From Flammula alnicola (Eukaryota; Basidiomycota; Agaricomycetes; Agaricales; Strophariaceae): a stretch of 64,000 nucleotides of DNA. Both the position numbers and the translations under genes were made by a program. The stretch's first letter is position 1. Every line of letters begins with the position of its first letter. The notes under the pieces are model-generated. The model saw only the letters and a list, made by a program, of their open reading frames with translations, had not been told where the DNA came from and did no database searches. Positions 45,972 through 58,100 of this stretch are shown one piece after another. The stretch lies in contig JADNRV010000054.1 of NCBI GenBank assembly GCA_015499995.1, positions 248,001 through 312,000 on the forward strand, written 5' to 3'.

Positions 45972-46904
45972 ATGCGTCCGGTCAGCATTGTTTTCCCCCT
46001 TGCGATTTTGGCGACATCTAGAGGTACGTACTGTGAATGAATTTGACATGAAAATAAACGAACTTACCAATGACCCTCCCTATATTAGCTTTCACAGTTG
46101 AGCCGTGGACTCACAGTTGGATCCGGATCCGGTGCAACTTGACGAGCAAGGATCTTTTCAGAGCCGCTCCTCAATGTCGAAACAATATGCTCATTTAGTT
46201 ATATTCAAACCATAATTAAGTGCTCTATCAGTTGTGCGCCAGTCACATCCTTGACACAAGTAAGTATCAGAGTCGCAGATTCCAAGATGTAACGAGAAAA
46301 CTGACTTCGTTGGATAAGACATGTACAACAGTCGCATGCCTCTGCACGAACACTGTCGAGCAGAATATACAGTCTTGCGTGAACTGCCTATCCGCTCATG
46401 AAGGGGAGGCCCCAAGCATCGCGGGAGACGTGACAACCATTGTTACAGGTAGTTTCTCAGGTTGAGCATAGACCGGAAGTTCCTTCTAATTCATCTGTAC
46501 CAATAGATTTTAACTCTCAATGTTCGACATTCAATGTCGGTAGCGTAACTTTGCCAGTCGGAGCGGCGCCCGCCAATACTGGCATCGCTGGCAGTGGCGG
46601 TGGTGGGTCCAACTTTGGTGGCCCTACTGCAACAGTTTCTGCTATGCAAAGCCTTGGAGGAGGTCCATCTGCCACCGTGACCGCCGGACCAGCTCAAACG
46701 CCAAGTGGTGGAAGTTTCAATACCGGAAGCGGCACTACCACCAGCACCAGCGCCAGCAACAACGACAACAACGGGCCCAATGCGCAGAGTGGACCGAGTG
46801 TCCAAAAGAGTGGAAGTATAGCCAAGAAGCTGTCTTCGGCAACATTCGTGAATGGCATTGGGCTAATGGGGGCGATTAATTTAATAATGAGTGTAATTTC
46901 GTAG
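45972..46904 (+). CDS. Small secreted cysteine-containing protein, probably GPI-anchored (paralogue 1)
   Basis: ATG at 45972 gives a short signal-peptide-like start (MRPVSIVFPLAILATSR) followed directly by an intron. Later exons carry CAPVTSLTQ, TCTTVACLCTNTVEQ with QSCVNCLSA, and DFNSQC, then a Gly/Ser/Thr/Ala-rich low-complexity region and a C-terminal hydrophobic tail (GLMGAINLIMSVIS) with stop at 46904. This architecture is typical of fungal wall or GPI-type proteins. The Cys pattern matches the next gene at 47787. The second exon boundary between 46090 and 46230 is uncertain. No enzymatic motif. Confidence 0.6.
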
Positions 46905-47786
46905 TGCCCATTGGACTTGATGGCAAAAGGCAGTCGGTACCAGATTTTGTTGACAGATCATTGGCGTCCACCCGGAGCGGCGGCGAGAGCACGAGAGGAC
47001 AGGCCGACCCAGAGATTAAAAGCAAATTTTTGAAATCCGGTAAAGAATTCAAGAAAGAGGACAGGTAGAGATGTTGTACAGTCCAGTATGCCAAGGCTGT
47101 TCAAACTCAGTTCAAGGAATCACCTTGCTCAGACTTTGTCAGCAACCAAGAGTTCCTCGAGGTCCGAGGATAAGTACAAGTACTTCTGGTACTGGCAAGT
47201 TTGGCATATTGATGTCAGAGTATTCATGGTGTGCGCGTGAGATTGACAGCTGGGCACCTGCCAGGTGAGCGCTGTGAGCTAGGTACAAGCGACTCGGGCG
47301 GCGCCGCACAGATCGGACGTACTTATTTTAACGCGCAACACGCGGCCCGAGGCTTGTGCGCTAGCGCACGACTAATATTACTTAGTACTTAATACTCTAG
47401 ACTCCAGAGAATCTCGCGCCGACGCGTCTATATCCACTTGGCAAAGAGTCGACAGCTAGAGTTCACTGAGTCGTGTCAATGACGAGCGTGGAGACGCTCC
47501 TACACAAATTATCACTTGCGACGCGTACCGCACACGCGCATGCCGCTCGTACAATTGAACCAAATTTAGTCAGGCCGGACGCTCTTTTAATTTATGTGAT
47601 TGACCCTGATTATCATTTCCGTACATGTGTCAACAGGGGGTCTTGGCGTGCCTCGCATGTGCTTTGCCAAGTCCGTCAAAATGCCAACTCGCCAACTCCG
47701 CTGACAACACCCACGTCCTGCCTTAAACTTCTTGTTCAAGTGGCGACGGACGACTGAGATACGAACGACAGCGAACATTCGGAACA
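46905..47786. other. Intergenic between the two secreted paralogues
   Basis: About 880 bases with no supported gene. It contains a perfect 14-base palindrome, GTGCGCTAGCGCAC, at 47356-47369 in a locally GC-rich patch. The end near 47787 should be the promoter of the second paralogue. Confidence 0.4.
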
Positions 47787-48616
47787 ATGAAGTTCAACAC
47801 AGTGGTTTTCTCTGCCTTGGTATTGGCGGTATCCCATGGTGAGCAGATTTACTTATTTTTACCCAACTCAGGCTAACTGTCTTCCCAGCTTCTGCGCTCG
47901 TTGCGAGGAGCACTTTCGAAAGTCTTTTGACCCGTCAGACTACGACAAACGCCGCAAGTATCCCATAAAGCCACATTATTGAACCCCGTTTTCTTACACT
48001 GAATAACACCCAGTGCACGGCAACTTGCGCACCCTTCCAAGCAACGTTGGACGTGAGTCGTGTCTTTGTATCTTCCCAAATGATTTGCCACTCAGGAAAA
48101 TCCTCAAGGCCTGTACGACGACAGCTTGTTTGTGCACTGCCGCCACCGCACAGAGTCTCCAGCTATGTATTAACTGCGCCGTCAATGCAAGCCCAACCGT
48201 GGACGTGATTGCCTCTGCACAAACCCTTCTTACCAGTATGTGCGACCTTTCCTCACAGTTATCATTGACATCACATATTATTCTGTGTAGCCTTTGACAC
48301 AACTTGCGCGGCTTTCACTTTTCCTACCCTCACCATCCCAGGAGGTGGATCAACGATCGCGACCGTCCCGTCTTCCAGCGCAACCAACGCCGGACCCTCG
48401 TCGACCGTGAGCGTTGTTCTGCCATTCCCCACCACTATCTCCCAGATCATTATCCGGCCGTCGTCAACTACTGGTACTAGTTCGCCAGCGACAACTACAT
48501 CCCAGGGCACTAGCGCTCCTAGTGGACTTGTTGGCAGTGCAGCATCTAAAGAAGGAGTCACGAAGGTGCTCGTTGTCGTTGTTGGAGCTGCTGTAGGAAT
48601 GGGCTTGCTATTGTGA
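47787..48616 (+). CDS. Small secreted cysteine-containing protein, probably GPI-anchored (paralogue 2)
   Basis: ATG at 47787 with signal peptide MKFNTVVFSALVLAVSH, interrupted by an intron, then ASALVARSTFESLLTR. Cys-bearing exons follow: CTATCAPFQ, ILKACTTTACLCTAATAQ, LQLCINCAVNASP and TFDTTCAAF. Then comes a Ser/Thr/Pro-rich region and a C-terminal hydrophobic helix (VLVVVVGAAVGMGLLL) ending at the stop at 48616, as in GPI-anchored proteins. The motif CTT-x-ACLCT and the following C-x2-C are shared with the gene at 45972, so they are tandem paralogues. One donor site, near 48045-48055, could be read in two ways. Function unknown. Confidence 0.7.
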
Positions 48617-49630
48617 TGATCTATATAAACACGCTCCTTTAGTGTCGGGTCTTTTTTCGTGAGTTTTATTTTGTGCAACGGCTCAAGATTTCAGTGTCAC
48701 TTCTGAAAAGTTCATGAAGGTTTCACTAGGTCGGGGGTTTTCACATTTCATATACCAAATATACCAGGACAATTTGTTGATTATCGTGTTGACGGCTTTG
48801 CGAAGAAAGCCCAGAGCAAGTCTGAGTTACGGTCGTGGCCAACGACTGAGCGCTTGAGAGCGAAGACCCTCCGTCACTTAGTCGCCGTTTAAGAAATGGA
48901 TGTTGTTTCTTCTATTGACCTCCATAAACCTGCCAAGCTCCATCTTTTGCTTTGCTTTTGCTAATTAGAATGAGCTTTGAAGCTTTGAAGCTTGGAGACT
49001 TCTATGATTGTTCGACATTCACCACACCATCGGATTGTGCGTCTTTTCTTAATAAATCGCAGGTCCACGTTCTGAGCTTCGTTTTATAGATACAGACACT
49101 CCGCCGGTGGTGGCGGCGCTGCAAACAGCAGCTCCACTCACGCGCATGCTGTTCAGCATCATTCCCATCACGCGGCCGAGTTCGAGTCGACTGGGCGGGG
49201 CGGGGCGGGCAACATCGTACACGAAAGATTTTCTCGCCAGAGGACGTAACGCTCGTTCGCCTTTACTTCTGCCCCTTTACCATCTCCTTCCTATCCCTCT
49301 CTTTTCCCTTTTATCTATTACCCCGCTCGTCGCTCGAGCCGTAACTACTTCACTAACCTTGACCACCTCCCTTATTTTATTTTCTATCTTTACCGAGTTG
49401 CCCGTGTGGTACCGATATCTAATCGATTGGATCGGCTCTCCATCTCGTATTCAAATTGGCAGTCGTCTAAGGTGTATTTCAAGTTGATAATGATATCTCA
49501 CTGCACTTTACTTATCTCAAATACATTACCCTACAAATTCTAATGTCGAAGACCGATACCCAGAAATATTCAAAGGAGCATAGATATCCGATACTATATT
49601 CCTACTCTACCCCATGCTAGCCGATTGAAC
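48617..49630. other. Convergent intergenic region
   Basis: About 1 kb between two converging genes. A plus-strand ORF at 49107-49487 starts with GTG rather than ATG and is only hydrophobic/Arg-rich without motif; I do not call it. No RNA gene seen. Confidence 0.45.
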
Positions 49631-51553
49631 CTAACCCACTCTCTCTATGTCAGTAGCTTCGTCGATGTCCCTCTGCTCGCCGATCAGCGCATAACGCTCT
49701 CTTAATGCTATGGGAAAGTTCTTCAACGACCAAGACCGGTTGGGATCTTGGACCACGCAATCGAGGAGTCGTCGGTACAATGAAATTACTTCATCGAGGT
49801 CCTGAGGGAGGTGGTTTTTTTCGAACCGAGATTGAAGGGCAACAGCGAGGGCATTAAGTAGGCTGGAATACTTTGGATGCGATGCTGGCCGAAGAACGAC
49901 GGCCTCTCGGTACAGGGGAATCGCCTCGTCAAGGTCGTCTGAAGCGCCCCGCTGTTCAAAGCGAGTTCGAAGTGCGGTGGCGAGGTTATCGAGTGACGTG
50001 GAGCGATCTGGATGAGGTGCTGGCCGAAGAACGAGTGCCTCTCGGTGCAATAAAATTGCTTCGTCGAGGTCGTTTGAAGCACCCCGCTGACCAAAACGAG
50101 TTTGAAGGGCATAGGCGAGGCTGTTGAGTGACGTGGAGCGATCTGGATGAGGTGCTGGCCGAAGGACAAGTGCTTCTCTGTGCAATGAAATCGCTTCGTC
50201 GAGATCGTTTGGAGCACCCCGCTGTTCAAAATGACTTCGAAGGGCATTGGCAAGGTTATTGAGTGACTGAGAACGATTTGGATGAGGTGCTGGCAGCAGA
50301 ACAAGTGCCTCTCGGTGTAATAAAATCGCTTCGTCAAGGTCATTTGAAGCGCCTGACTGGTCAAAGCGAGTTTGAAGGGCATAGGCGAGGTTGTTGAGTG
50401 ACATGGGGCGATCTGGATGAGGTGCTGGCCGAAGACCAAGTGCTTCTCGGTGCAATGAGATCGCTTCGTCAATGTCGTTTGAAGCGCCCAACTGTTCAAA
50501 ACGAGTTTGAAGGGCATTGGCAAGGTTATTGAGTGACTGAGAACGATTTGGATGAGGTGCTGGCCGAAGAACAAGTGCCTCTCCGTGGAATAAAATTGCT
50601 TCATCAACGTCATTTAAAGTGCCCTGCTGTTCGAAACGAGTGTGAAGGGAAGTGGCAAGGTTATTGAGTGTCCCGGAGCGATTTGGATGAGGTGCCGGCC
50701 GAAGAACAAGTGCCTCTCGGTGCAATGAAATTGCTTCGTCAAGATCGTCTGAAGTGCCCCGCTGTTCAAAGCGAGTTTGAAGGGAAATGGCAAGGTTATT
50801 GAGTGACTGAGCGTGATCTGGATGAGGTGCTGGCCGAAGAGCAAGTGCTTCTCGGTGCAATGAAATCGCTTCGTCGAGGTCGTTTGAAGCGCCCCGCTGT
50901 TCAAAACGAGTTCGAAGGGCATTGGCGAGGTTATTGAGTGACAGGGAGCGATCTGGATGAGGTGCTGGGCAAAGAACAAGTGCTTCTCGGTGCAATGAAA
51001 TCGCTTCGTCAAGGTCATTTGGAGCACCCCGCTGATCAAAACGAGTTTGAAGGGCATTGGCAAGGTTATTGAGTGACCCGAAGCGATCTGGATGAGGTGC
51101 CGGCCGGAGAACGAGGGCCTCTCGGTACAGCGGAATCGCTTCGTCAACGTCGTTTGAAGCGCCCAACTGTTCGAAACGAGTTTGAAGTGCAGTGGCGAGG
51201 TTATCGAGCGATGTGGAGCGATCTGGATGAGGTGCTGGCGAAAGAACGAGTGCCTCTCGGTGCAATGAAATCGCTTCGTCAAGGTCATTTAAAGCACCCC
51301 GCTGTTCAAAACGACTTCGAAGGGCAATGGCGAGGTTATTGAGTGACATGAAGCGATCTGGATGAGGTGCCGGTCGAAGAACAAGCGCCTCTCGGTGCAA
51401 TGAAATCACTTCGTCAAGATCGTTTGAAGCGCCCCACTGTTCAAAAATGGGAGTCGTAGGAGGCGGAGTTGCCACTACGTTGTTGGAAGCGTCCGGTGGT
51501 TGGGGAGTCTTACTTCGAACGAAGGCTTTGAACTTATCGAATATAGATGCCAT
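49631..51553 (-). CDS. TPR-like repeat protein, 640 aa, intronless
   Basis: A single uninterrupted ORF from the ATG at 51553 (MASIFDKFKAFVRSKTPQPP). After about 36 residues there are 13 tandem 45-residue units of the form FEQRGASNDLDEAISLHREA, then LVLRPAPHPDRSxSLNNLA and xALQTR, ending in a divergent part-unit (EQRDIDEATDIERVG). This is the TPR type found in large Agaricomycete proteins that end in a CHAT peptidase-like domain or carry NB-ARC modules. Here neither is present, so it is a bare repeat scaffold, probably for protein binding. Units are very similar in DNA, so copy number may vary between strains. Confidence 0.85.
   Translation of the reverse strand: MASIFDKFKAFVRSKTPQPPDASNNVVATPPPTTPIFEQWGASNDLDEVISLHREALVLRPAPHPDRFMSLNNLAIALRSRFEQRGALNDLDEAISLHREALVLSPAPHPDRSTSLDNLATALQTRFEQLGASNDVDEAIPLYREALVLRPAPHPDRFGSLNNLANALQTRFDQRGAPNDLDEAISLHREALVLCPAPHPDRSLSLNNLANALRTRFEQRGASNDLDEAISLHREALALRPAPHPDHAQSLNNLAISLQTRFEQRGTSDDLDEAISLHREALVLRPAPHPNRSGTLNNLATSLHTRFEQQGTLNDVDEAILFHGEALVLRPAPHPNRSQSLNNLANALQTRFEQLGASNDIDEAISLHREALGLRPAPHPDRPMSLNNLAYALQTRFDQSGASNDLDEAILLHREALVLLPAPHPNRSQSLNNLANALRSHFEQRGAPNDLDEAISLHREALVLRPAPHPDRSTSLNSLAYALQTRFGQRGASNDLDEAILLHREALVLRPAPHPDRSTSLDNLATALRTRFEQRGASDDLDEAIPLYREAVVLRPASHPKYSSLLNALAVALQSRFEKNHLPQDLDEVISLYRRLLDCVVQDPNRSWSLKNFPIALRERYALIGEQRDIDEATDIERVG
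49694..51445 (-). repeat. 13-copy tandem array, 135-bp unit
   Basis: Each unit encodes 45 residues and every unit keeps a multiple of three, so the frame is held throughout. The central units are nearly the same; the last two on the C-terminal side are the most diverged. Confidence 0.85.
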
Positions 51554-52181
51554 TACTGCATAAGTCGATATGGGAGAATAGAGGAGAGCGTGTAGACACA
51601 GCCATTCCGTAGTGTACGGGATGCACAGCCTACTTAAATAATACTAGACTGTACTTAGACCCGTGCTTTGATAGTTGTAAGGCGTTATCTTATGTAGTCT
51701 AGAGTGAGGGGCCGAGAGCAATCGAACTTGAAATGCTCCCCAAAAGAATTAGAGTTTGCGGTCCATATGAAGTAGATCGACTCATCGTCAACTGAATATC
51801 GGTAGTTTACGAAGTCTGCCTACGGGAGACTAAGTTTGCGGCGGAAAGTGGATAACTGTTCAACGTGCAACGTTCAATTGCAACGTAGTTTTCAACGGTG
51901 TTTGTGTGCATGTGCTTGGCTGCCGGCTGCGGCCTTCGGTTTGACGTACCGTTCAACTTCATGCTGTATCTCTGTGCGACCTCGTATTCAGATTATTTAG
52001 TACCACCTCTTATATGACTGCTTTTGCAGTATAATACTGCTCTGAAAGTACCCCTCCATCAAAGACCTGAGAGAACTGCCACGAACGCCGCCTGGTTGAA
52101 TAAGGTATGTCATCAGGGAAGAACAAACCATTTTTATAACTTCTTCGTGTTCAATAGGTCACCGCATTGAAAGTCGCTACC
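51554..52181. promoter_or_regulatory. Divergent intergenic region, TPR gene and MON2
   Basis: About 630 bases between two divergent start codons. A likely 5'-UTR intron of MON2 lies at about 52105-52157 (donor GTATGT, acceptor AATAG). No other feature identified. Confidence 0.45.
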
Positions 52182-55100
52182 ATGAGCTCTCTCGCGTTCC
52201 TGGTGACAGAGCTGCAGGTAAGAGTCAAGTCAAGTACTTCTGGGATACGACCTCTGACCCAACATTCTCTAGTCTCTGGCAAGTGAAACTAGAAGAAAAC
52301 ACCCAGAGATACGCGAGGTGTTTGTCTATTCCGTGACGATATTGAACCTGGGCACTGATGAGAAGGGTATTAGGCAGCAGAGAAATCGCTGGCAATACTG
52401 CGCGCATCGCCAGAGCAGGCTAATGCCGACCTGGCATCAGGTGCGTAGGCGCATCCTTTCGGAGACAAAGTTGGCACTCATACAACGCTCATAGATGGAC
52501 CGCAATCGGATGACCTCCTCAGACCGGTATTCATGGGTTGTTCGACGAAGAACGCCAAAGTGGTGGCTATATCTCTCGGCTCGCTGCAACGCCTCATTTC
52601 TCTCAAAGCCGTACCGCAATCCGCTGTCCCGCTGATCATCAACACGATGAGCGATGCAATGTCGCAAGGGGTCGACATCCAACTGCGTATCCTGCAGACG
52701 CTCGTCTCGCTCGTGCCCAACTTTCCCGCTATTCACGGAGATTTACTTGGAGATGTGCGTATACCACCTTTGCTTTGCTATGGACATTTATTTAGTTGGA
52801 GCAGGCACTCTTGCTATGCTTCAAGCTCCAGGAATCACGAATCGCCGTCGTTTCGTCGACTGCGGCGGCTACACTGCGCCAGTTGGTGATGTTCGTTGTG
52901 GACAAGATGGTCCTGGAAGACCGGGTGGCCGAGTCGGAAGAAATTCCTGCTTCGAATCTTTCCGAGGTGCATCTTCCAGATGGTACCACAATGCTGCTCG
53001 GGCCGTCAGCCAAAGACGCGTTTTCAGTCTTCGAAGATCTGTGTTTGCTGGCCAATTCGGAGAAGCCGAATTTCCTGAAGTTGGAGTTTTTGCACAAGAC
53101 ATTTGCGCTAGAGTTGATCGAAAGTGTTCTGACGAATTACCACGAGTTATTCCGCATGGTGCGTACTTGACTTGCACTTCCTCTACCACTTACAGAACTT
53201 TTCGTAAAGCACCCCGAGCTTATCCTACTTCTCCGCCACCACCTCTGCCCTCTACTCATCAAATCCCTTTCTGACCGACCTCAATTTCCATTGCTACTAC
53301 GATGCACTCGCGTTGTGTTTCTACTCCTCAAAAAGTTCTCATTGGAGCTGCAAACAGAAGTAGAGGTCTTCTTGACGATGCTCATCCGAATTATAAGCGA
53401 AGACGGTGGGCCTGATGCAGCAGATCCACAGCACCATATCCATTCCTCCAAACCACTCTGGATGCGTGTACTTGCCATGGAGATCATGCGAGGGTGATTA
53501 ATATTCGTTGCCATTTCAATTTATTATATCTCAAACGAGTGTTTGTTATTTATTACCCAGGTTGTGCAGTGACGCCGAGCTCATCAGGAATATGTGGGAT
53601 CGATACGACGCGCAAAACTCGGGTTCAAAAGCCGTGAGCTCGCTCATTACGGCTCTCAAACGGCTGGTTACGGAGAAACCTGCTCTTCTTGGAGTTGGAA
53701 CACAGATGGCCGGCGTTGGAGTGCAGCCAGAGTCGTCGACGTCCTTAAGTGGCTCTGGTGCAGCGGGTGCAGCGGCCTATGGGTTGGATATGGCGGGGAG
53801 GGTGGCTAGCGCCACGGTTTCGGGCGTTGTGGGTATGATCGCTGGAGGAGGAGGACTGAGCCTGCATGGGTCTTCGATGAAACTCCAATGGTATGCTTCC
53901 TGCAACAAATTTTTTCTATGTGCAATGAGCTGACCTTTTCTGTCTTAGTATTGATCAACTGGACAAGGCAGACGCGCCTGCCATCCCAGAGCCCTACATC
54001 TATCTCCTGGCGGTGCAATGCATCATCTCGCTATGCGAAGGCTTCGTCTCCTTCTCCGGGCCAATCTACAGTACCATAGCCATCCAACGACCTCGAGCAG
54101 CTGGCGATGCAGTCGTTCGTGCCCCTCCTGCGCTCGATCTCAGTACACTTCCGCAGAACGACCCCCAAACACATCATCTGCGCATCGTCCAGTCGATCAT
54201 CTCCCAGGCTTGGCCTGCACTCCTCGCCGCCCTGTCCTTCATAATTGCCACGAATCTCTCCGACGAGCTGTTCGTCGATGTCCTCGCGAGCTATCAGGCG
54301 ATGACGAATGTGTCGGGCATGTTGGGGCTTACGACGCCCCGCGATGCGTTCTTCAACTCCCTCTCGAAATTCGCTGTTCCGATCCGCGTTGTCTCCAGTC
54401 TCGAGGCATGGGTGGAGCATCCGCCGGCACAAACACCGCGTTCGGCGACTGCGGCGCTGTCGGAAGGCCTTGGACTGGGTGGTCCGAGCCAACCACCGGG
54501 GCTTTCAGAGAGGAACATGGCGTGCCTGAAAGTCCTTCTTGGTTGTTCTCTCTTCTTGGCTGGCAGTCTTGGAGAAAGTTGGTATGCCGTGCTGGAGGCG
54601 CTGCAGAATGCGGATGGTGTCTTGACGCTGATGGCGAAGACTGGCGCAGCTCCTGGCGGAAAGAAGGGCTTGTTCAGCGGCGGAAGCCACGCTGGGGCCA
54701 CTGGATCGGGCATAGGCAGTGGCGGCGTTCAACCTACGCGAGTGACGTCCGTTACAATGTCGCAGTCGGGCTCTGGGACATCCTCCTCGACTCCCAAGCA
54801 CCCTCTGTTGTCGGACCTCGATGTAGAGACGATGCAGCTTGCTGTCCAGAGGCTGTTTGACTCATCCAAAAATCTCGAGGATTCGGCGTTCAAGGATTTC
54901 GTGAATGCCCTTTGCAAGTTGAGCTCCGAGATGGTGGGCATGCAGACGTCGGAGGTCATACCTGTTAATGTTTCTGATAGCGGGGAGGAAGCTGGTGGTT
55001 TCTTGAGTGTCTCCAATCGGAGTCAGGAAAATGTCATACATCGAAGAAGGGTCAGCGGTATTCAGATACCCAAGAGCTTGGTGAGTGGATTTTCGTGGCT

Positions 55101-58100
55101 ATCGACTCACATAATTGCTTATATCATGATCTTTGGTGAAATTAGAGAGCAGGAGACTTTGGAATCTCCAAGTTGGGAGGAGTCGCAATGCTCAATATCC
55201 ATCGTCTCATCTACCGATCCCCAGATATTGCATGGAATACGACAACCAGCCATTTGCTCATGATCATTCGGTTACCTTTCGCTCCTCAAGCCATACGTAT
55301 CCAGGCTGCTCAAGTTCTTGATGAGATTCTGCTCATCGTGCCACGTAATCTTACCAGCGCGGGCGAACTACAAGCGGAAGTCCAACGCCGAGTACTTGAT
55401 GTCCTCGCTCAGCAAGTGGTGCTGGACTCGACGCTACCTCTTTATCAGCAAACGAGTACCAGTGTGGAGCTGAGAAGGATGGGCTTGGAGACGTTACATC
55501 AGATTTTGCAGGCAGCGGGGCATACCCTCATCGTTGGGTGGGAGACGATCTTCCAGATGCTCGAAAGTGTTTGCAGGCCGGCATCATCGACTCCAGGGGC
55601 TGTTGGAACAATTGAGCCAACAAGGTCTCGTTCGATTGATTCGGTATCGGTGCTGAGCGGGCCACCATCACCCGTCGCTAGGACGAAGCCACTGACTCTT
55701 GCAATTGGATTGGGCAACCCCACGGAGAAGAGCTACAGCGGGTTGGTCAAGATTGCCTTTCAATCATTGACTTTAGTCTGCGACTCAGTGTCTTCTCTAT
55801 CGCCAGCACACCTCCGATTGTGTATCAGCACCCTTGGCCAGTTCGGACACCAGGCGGACACCAATATTGCTTTGACTGCAGCGGCGAGTCTTTTGTGGAG
55901 CGTCTCCGATGCCATCCAGTCGAAACGGAAAAACGTCGATGAAGAGCCGGAGTATAGCAAGTTGTGGATGTTCCTTTTGCTCGAAGTGCTTGGACTGTGC
56001 ACCGATTCTCGGGCGGAGGTGCGAGATGGAGCTATACAAACCTTGTTCCGGACAATGCAGCTTTACGGCGCTACTCTGAGCATAGAGACATGGGAGCAGT
56101 GTATCTGGAAGGTTACGTTCCCTTTGTTGGACGCGCTGACGGCTGAAATTCGCCTCCTCACTGCTCCAACCCACGGACAGGAACAAGGCATTGAACATGC
56201 GTGGGACGAATCAAAGATCCTGGCGCTCTATTCCATCGGATCCATCTTCACCGACTTCCTCGTCGAAAATATCATGCTTCTGGATTCGTTTACCAAGGCC
56301 TGGGATGTGTTTGTCGGCCACATCGAGGAGGCGATCCTACTTGACAACAGGAGCGTCAGTGCCCCGGCCCTGCGGTGTCTGGAGAAAGGCATCAAGGCAC
56401 TTTCTGGCGCCGAGGGTGTTCTGCGGATTCGCGTGACGGAATCGTTGGAGCGCGTATGGCAAGCCATAGACATGCTTGGGTCCTCAGCAACCAAGAGATA
56501 TGTCTCTGAGGAAGACCTGGAGAATTCTCCGCAGCAGCCATTCACGCAGGAGAGTTTGGTGGCGCTCGTTGACGTCATTCAGGGTACCAGGAAGATGAGC
56601 AAGGGTGTAGATGGCAAGGAATGGGATCTTGCACGACTGACAAGGCTAATGCAAATCCTCAAAGGTAATTATTTATTTGCTGTTGACTGGAGGAACTACT
56701 CAAATCTGTGGATGCTTTAGGTGTCCTTACATACCCGAATTCACCTGATTATCGGCCTGATATCGACGCCCTTCCTCCTGTTCAGGTAGGTTTTTGTATC
56801 CTCCGAATTGCTACTGTTTCTGATTTGATTGTAGGCCGTGGTAATGGATACAATATCGGACATCGATCTCACAGTTACAGGCTCTCCCTCTCTTGTCATG
56901 CGCGACCTCGCTGACTATGCTACCTTACCATTCATTGCCTCATTCGACGTCCAACCTCATCCGAAGAATCAGGCACCCCAGACTCCTCAGAAACGCGTCA
57001 CGTATATTGCACTATCGAAGAAGACCATGCCTATGCTTGTAGAGCTTTTCTTGAAGTTCAAGGCAAATGCAGATATTTATGCAGATGGAACGTTGGAATC
57101 GGTGTTATCTGTAAGTTTTGGCTTCCTTTTCTCTGGGTGATTGGCGCTGATTCAATATCATTGCTAGGCATACTCGATACCCGTCAAGCTCAAGTATGAT
57201 TGTCCAGCCCCTTCGAAGTATGGCAAGGATCTGCCTCTCTGGAAGACTGCAACCACCTGTTTCCTCCGAATCGTGAAGGAATGCACCAATCAAATGACCC
57301 TTTTGGGAGACCAGATTCCTGATGAACGTGTTGAGGGGATCTGGAGGCAGATTCTCGACGTGTTCCGTGGTGGAATACTTGCTGATTGGTCGGTTTGTTT
57401 TGTGTGTTCCGTCTTGAGTATCCTTCTGATGCGCTCTCCACAGCTCTTTCGCCGAGACATTTCCATTGGATATTCAAGAAGCAGAGGAAAACTTTGACTT
57501 GGCGCTCATCGCCTCTTTGGAGATCGACGTTGTGCCGCATCTAGGCGGCCCGCGTGTGCCGGACGTGCTCGTCTCGCAACTTGGCAAGATATTGCATAGA
57601 GGAAGCAAATTATACGAGATTGAAGAATTCTCCCCTGCTTCTCGCCCGTCGTCTATATCCACTTCGATGTCGACTTCATCCAAAACCACATCGTCTCAAC
57701 CCATCGCAGTGGTCAGGCCGTCTCCGTCAAGGTCACCAAACTCTCCAGGTCGTTCGAATAGGAGCATCAGCCCACCCTCAAAGGTTGTGGGTGTGGATCT
57801 AGGCGTTCACTATCCGGATCATGGGTCCACCGATTTTGGAAACCTCTTGCCAAGGGAGAGATTCTCGTATTGGTGTTTCGACCTTTTATTCTTGATTTGT
57901 TCGGATGTTACTAAAGGTAAGATGTTTTTTAACCCCTATCTCTCATCGTCTGACTGTTGATGCTCTCGTATCTTGTCTGGCTAGATCAAGAAGAGTCTCG
58001 AAAGCGATTGGCTGCGCTGAGTTTGTCGTCGCTATTGAACCGGAGTAGGACAACGCTGGTGGGGTACGTGGCCGATGAGTCGTTGCGGGGAAATATGCCT

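Noticed and set aside
49107..49487. 126-codon plus-strand ORF between two converging genes
   Set aside because: Starts at GTG, no motif, lies in a region expected to be 3' UTR.
49786..51288. Two long minus-strand ORFs (275 and 224 codons) with tandem repeats
   Set aside because: They are the shifted reading frame of the TPR array; any 135-bp repeat free of stops in one extra frame gives this.
54018..54860. 280-codon plus-strand ORF inside MON2
   Set aside because: Overlaps the 1.25-kb MON2 exon in another frame; rich in Arg/Trp/Cys, as expected of an off-frame reading.
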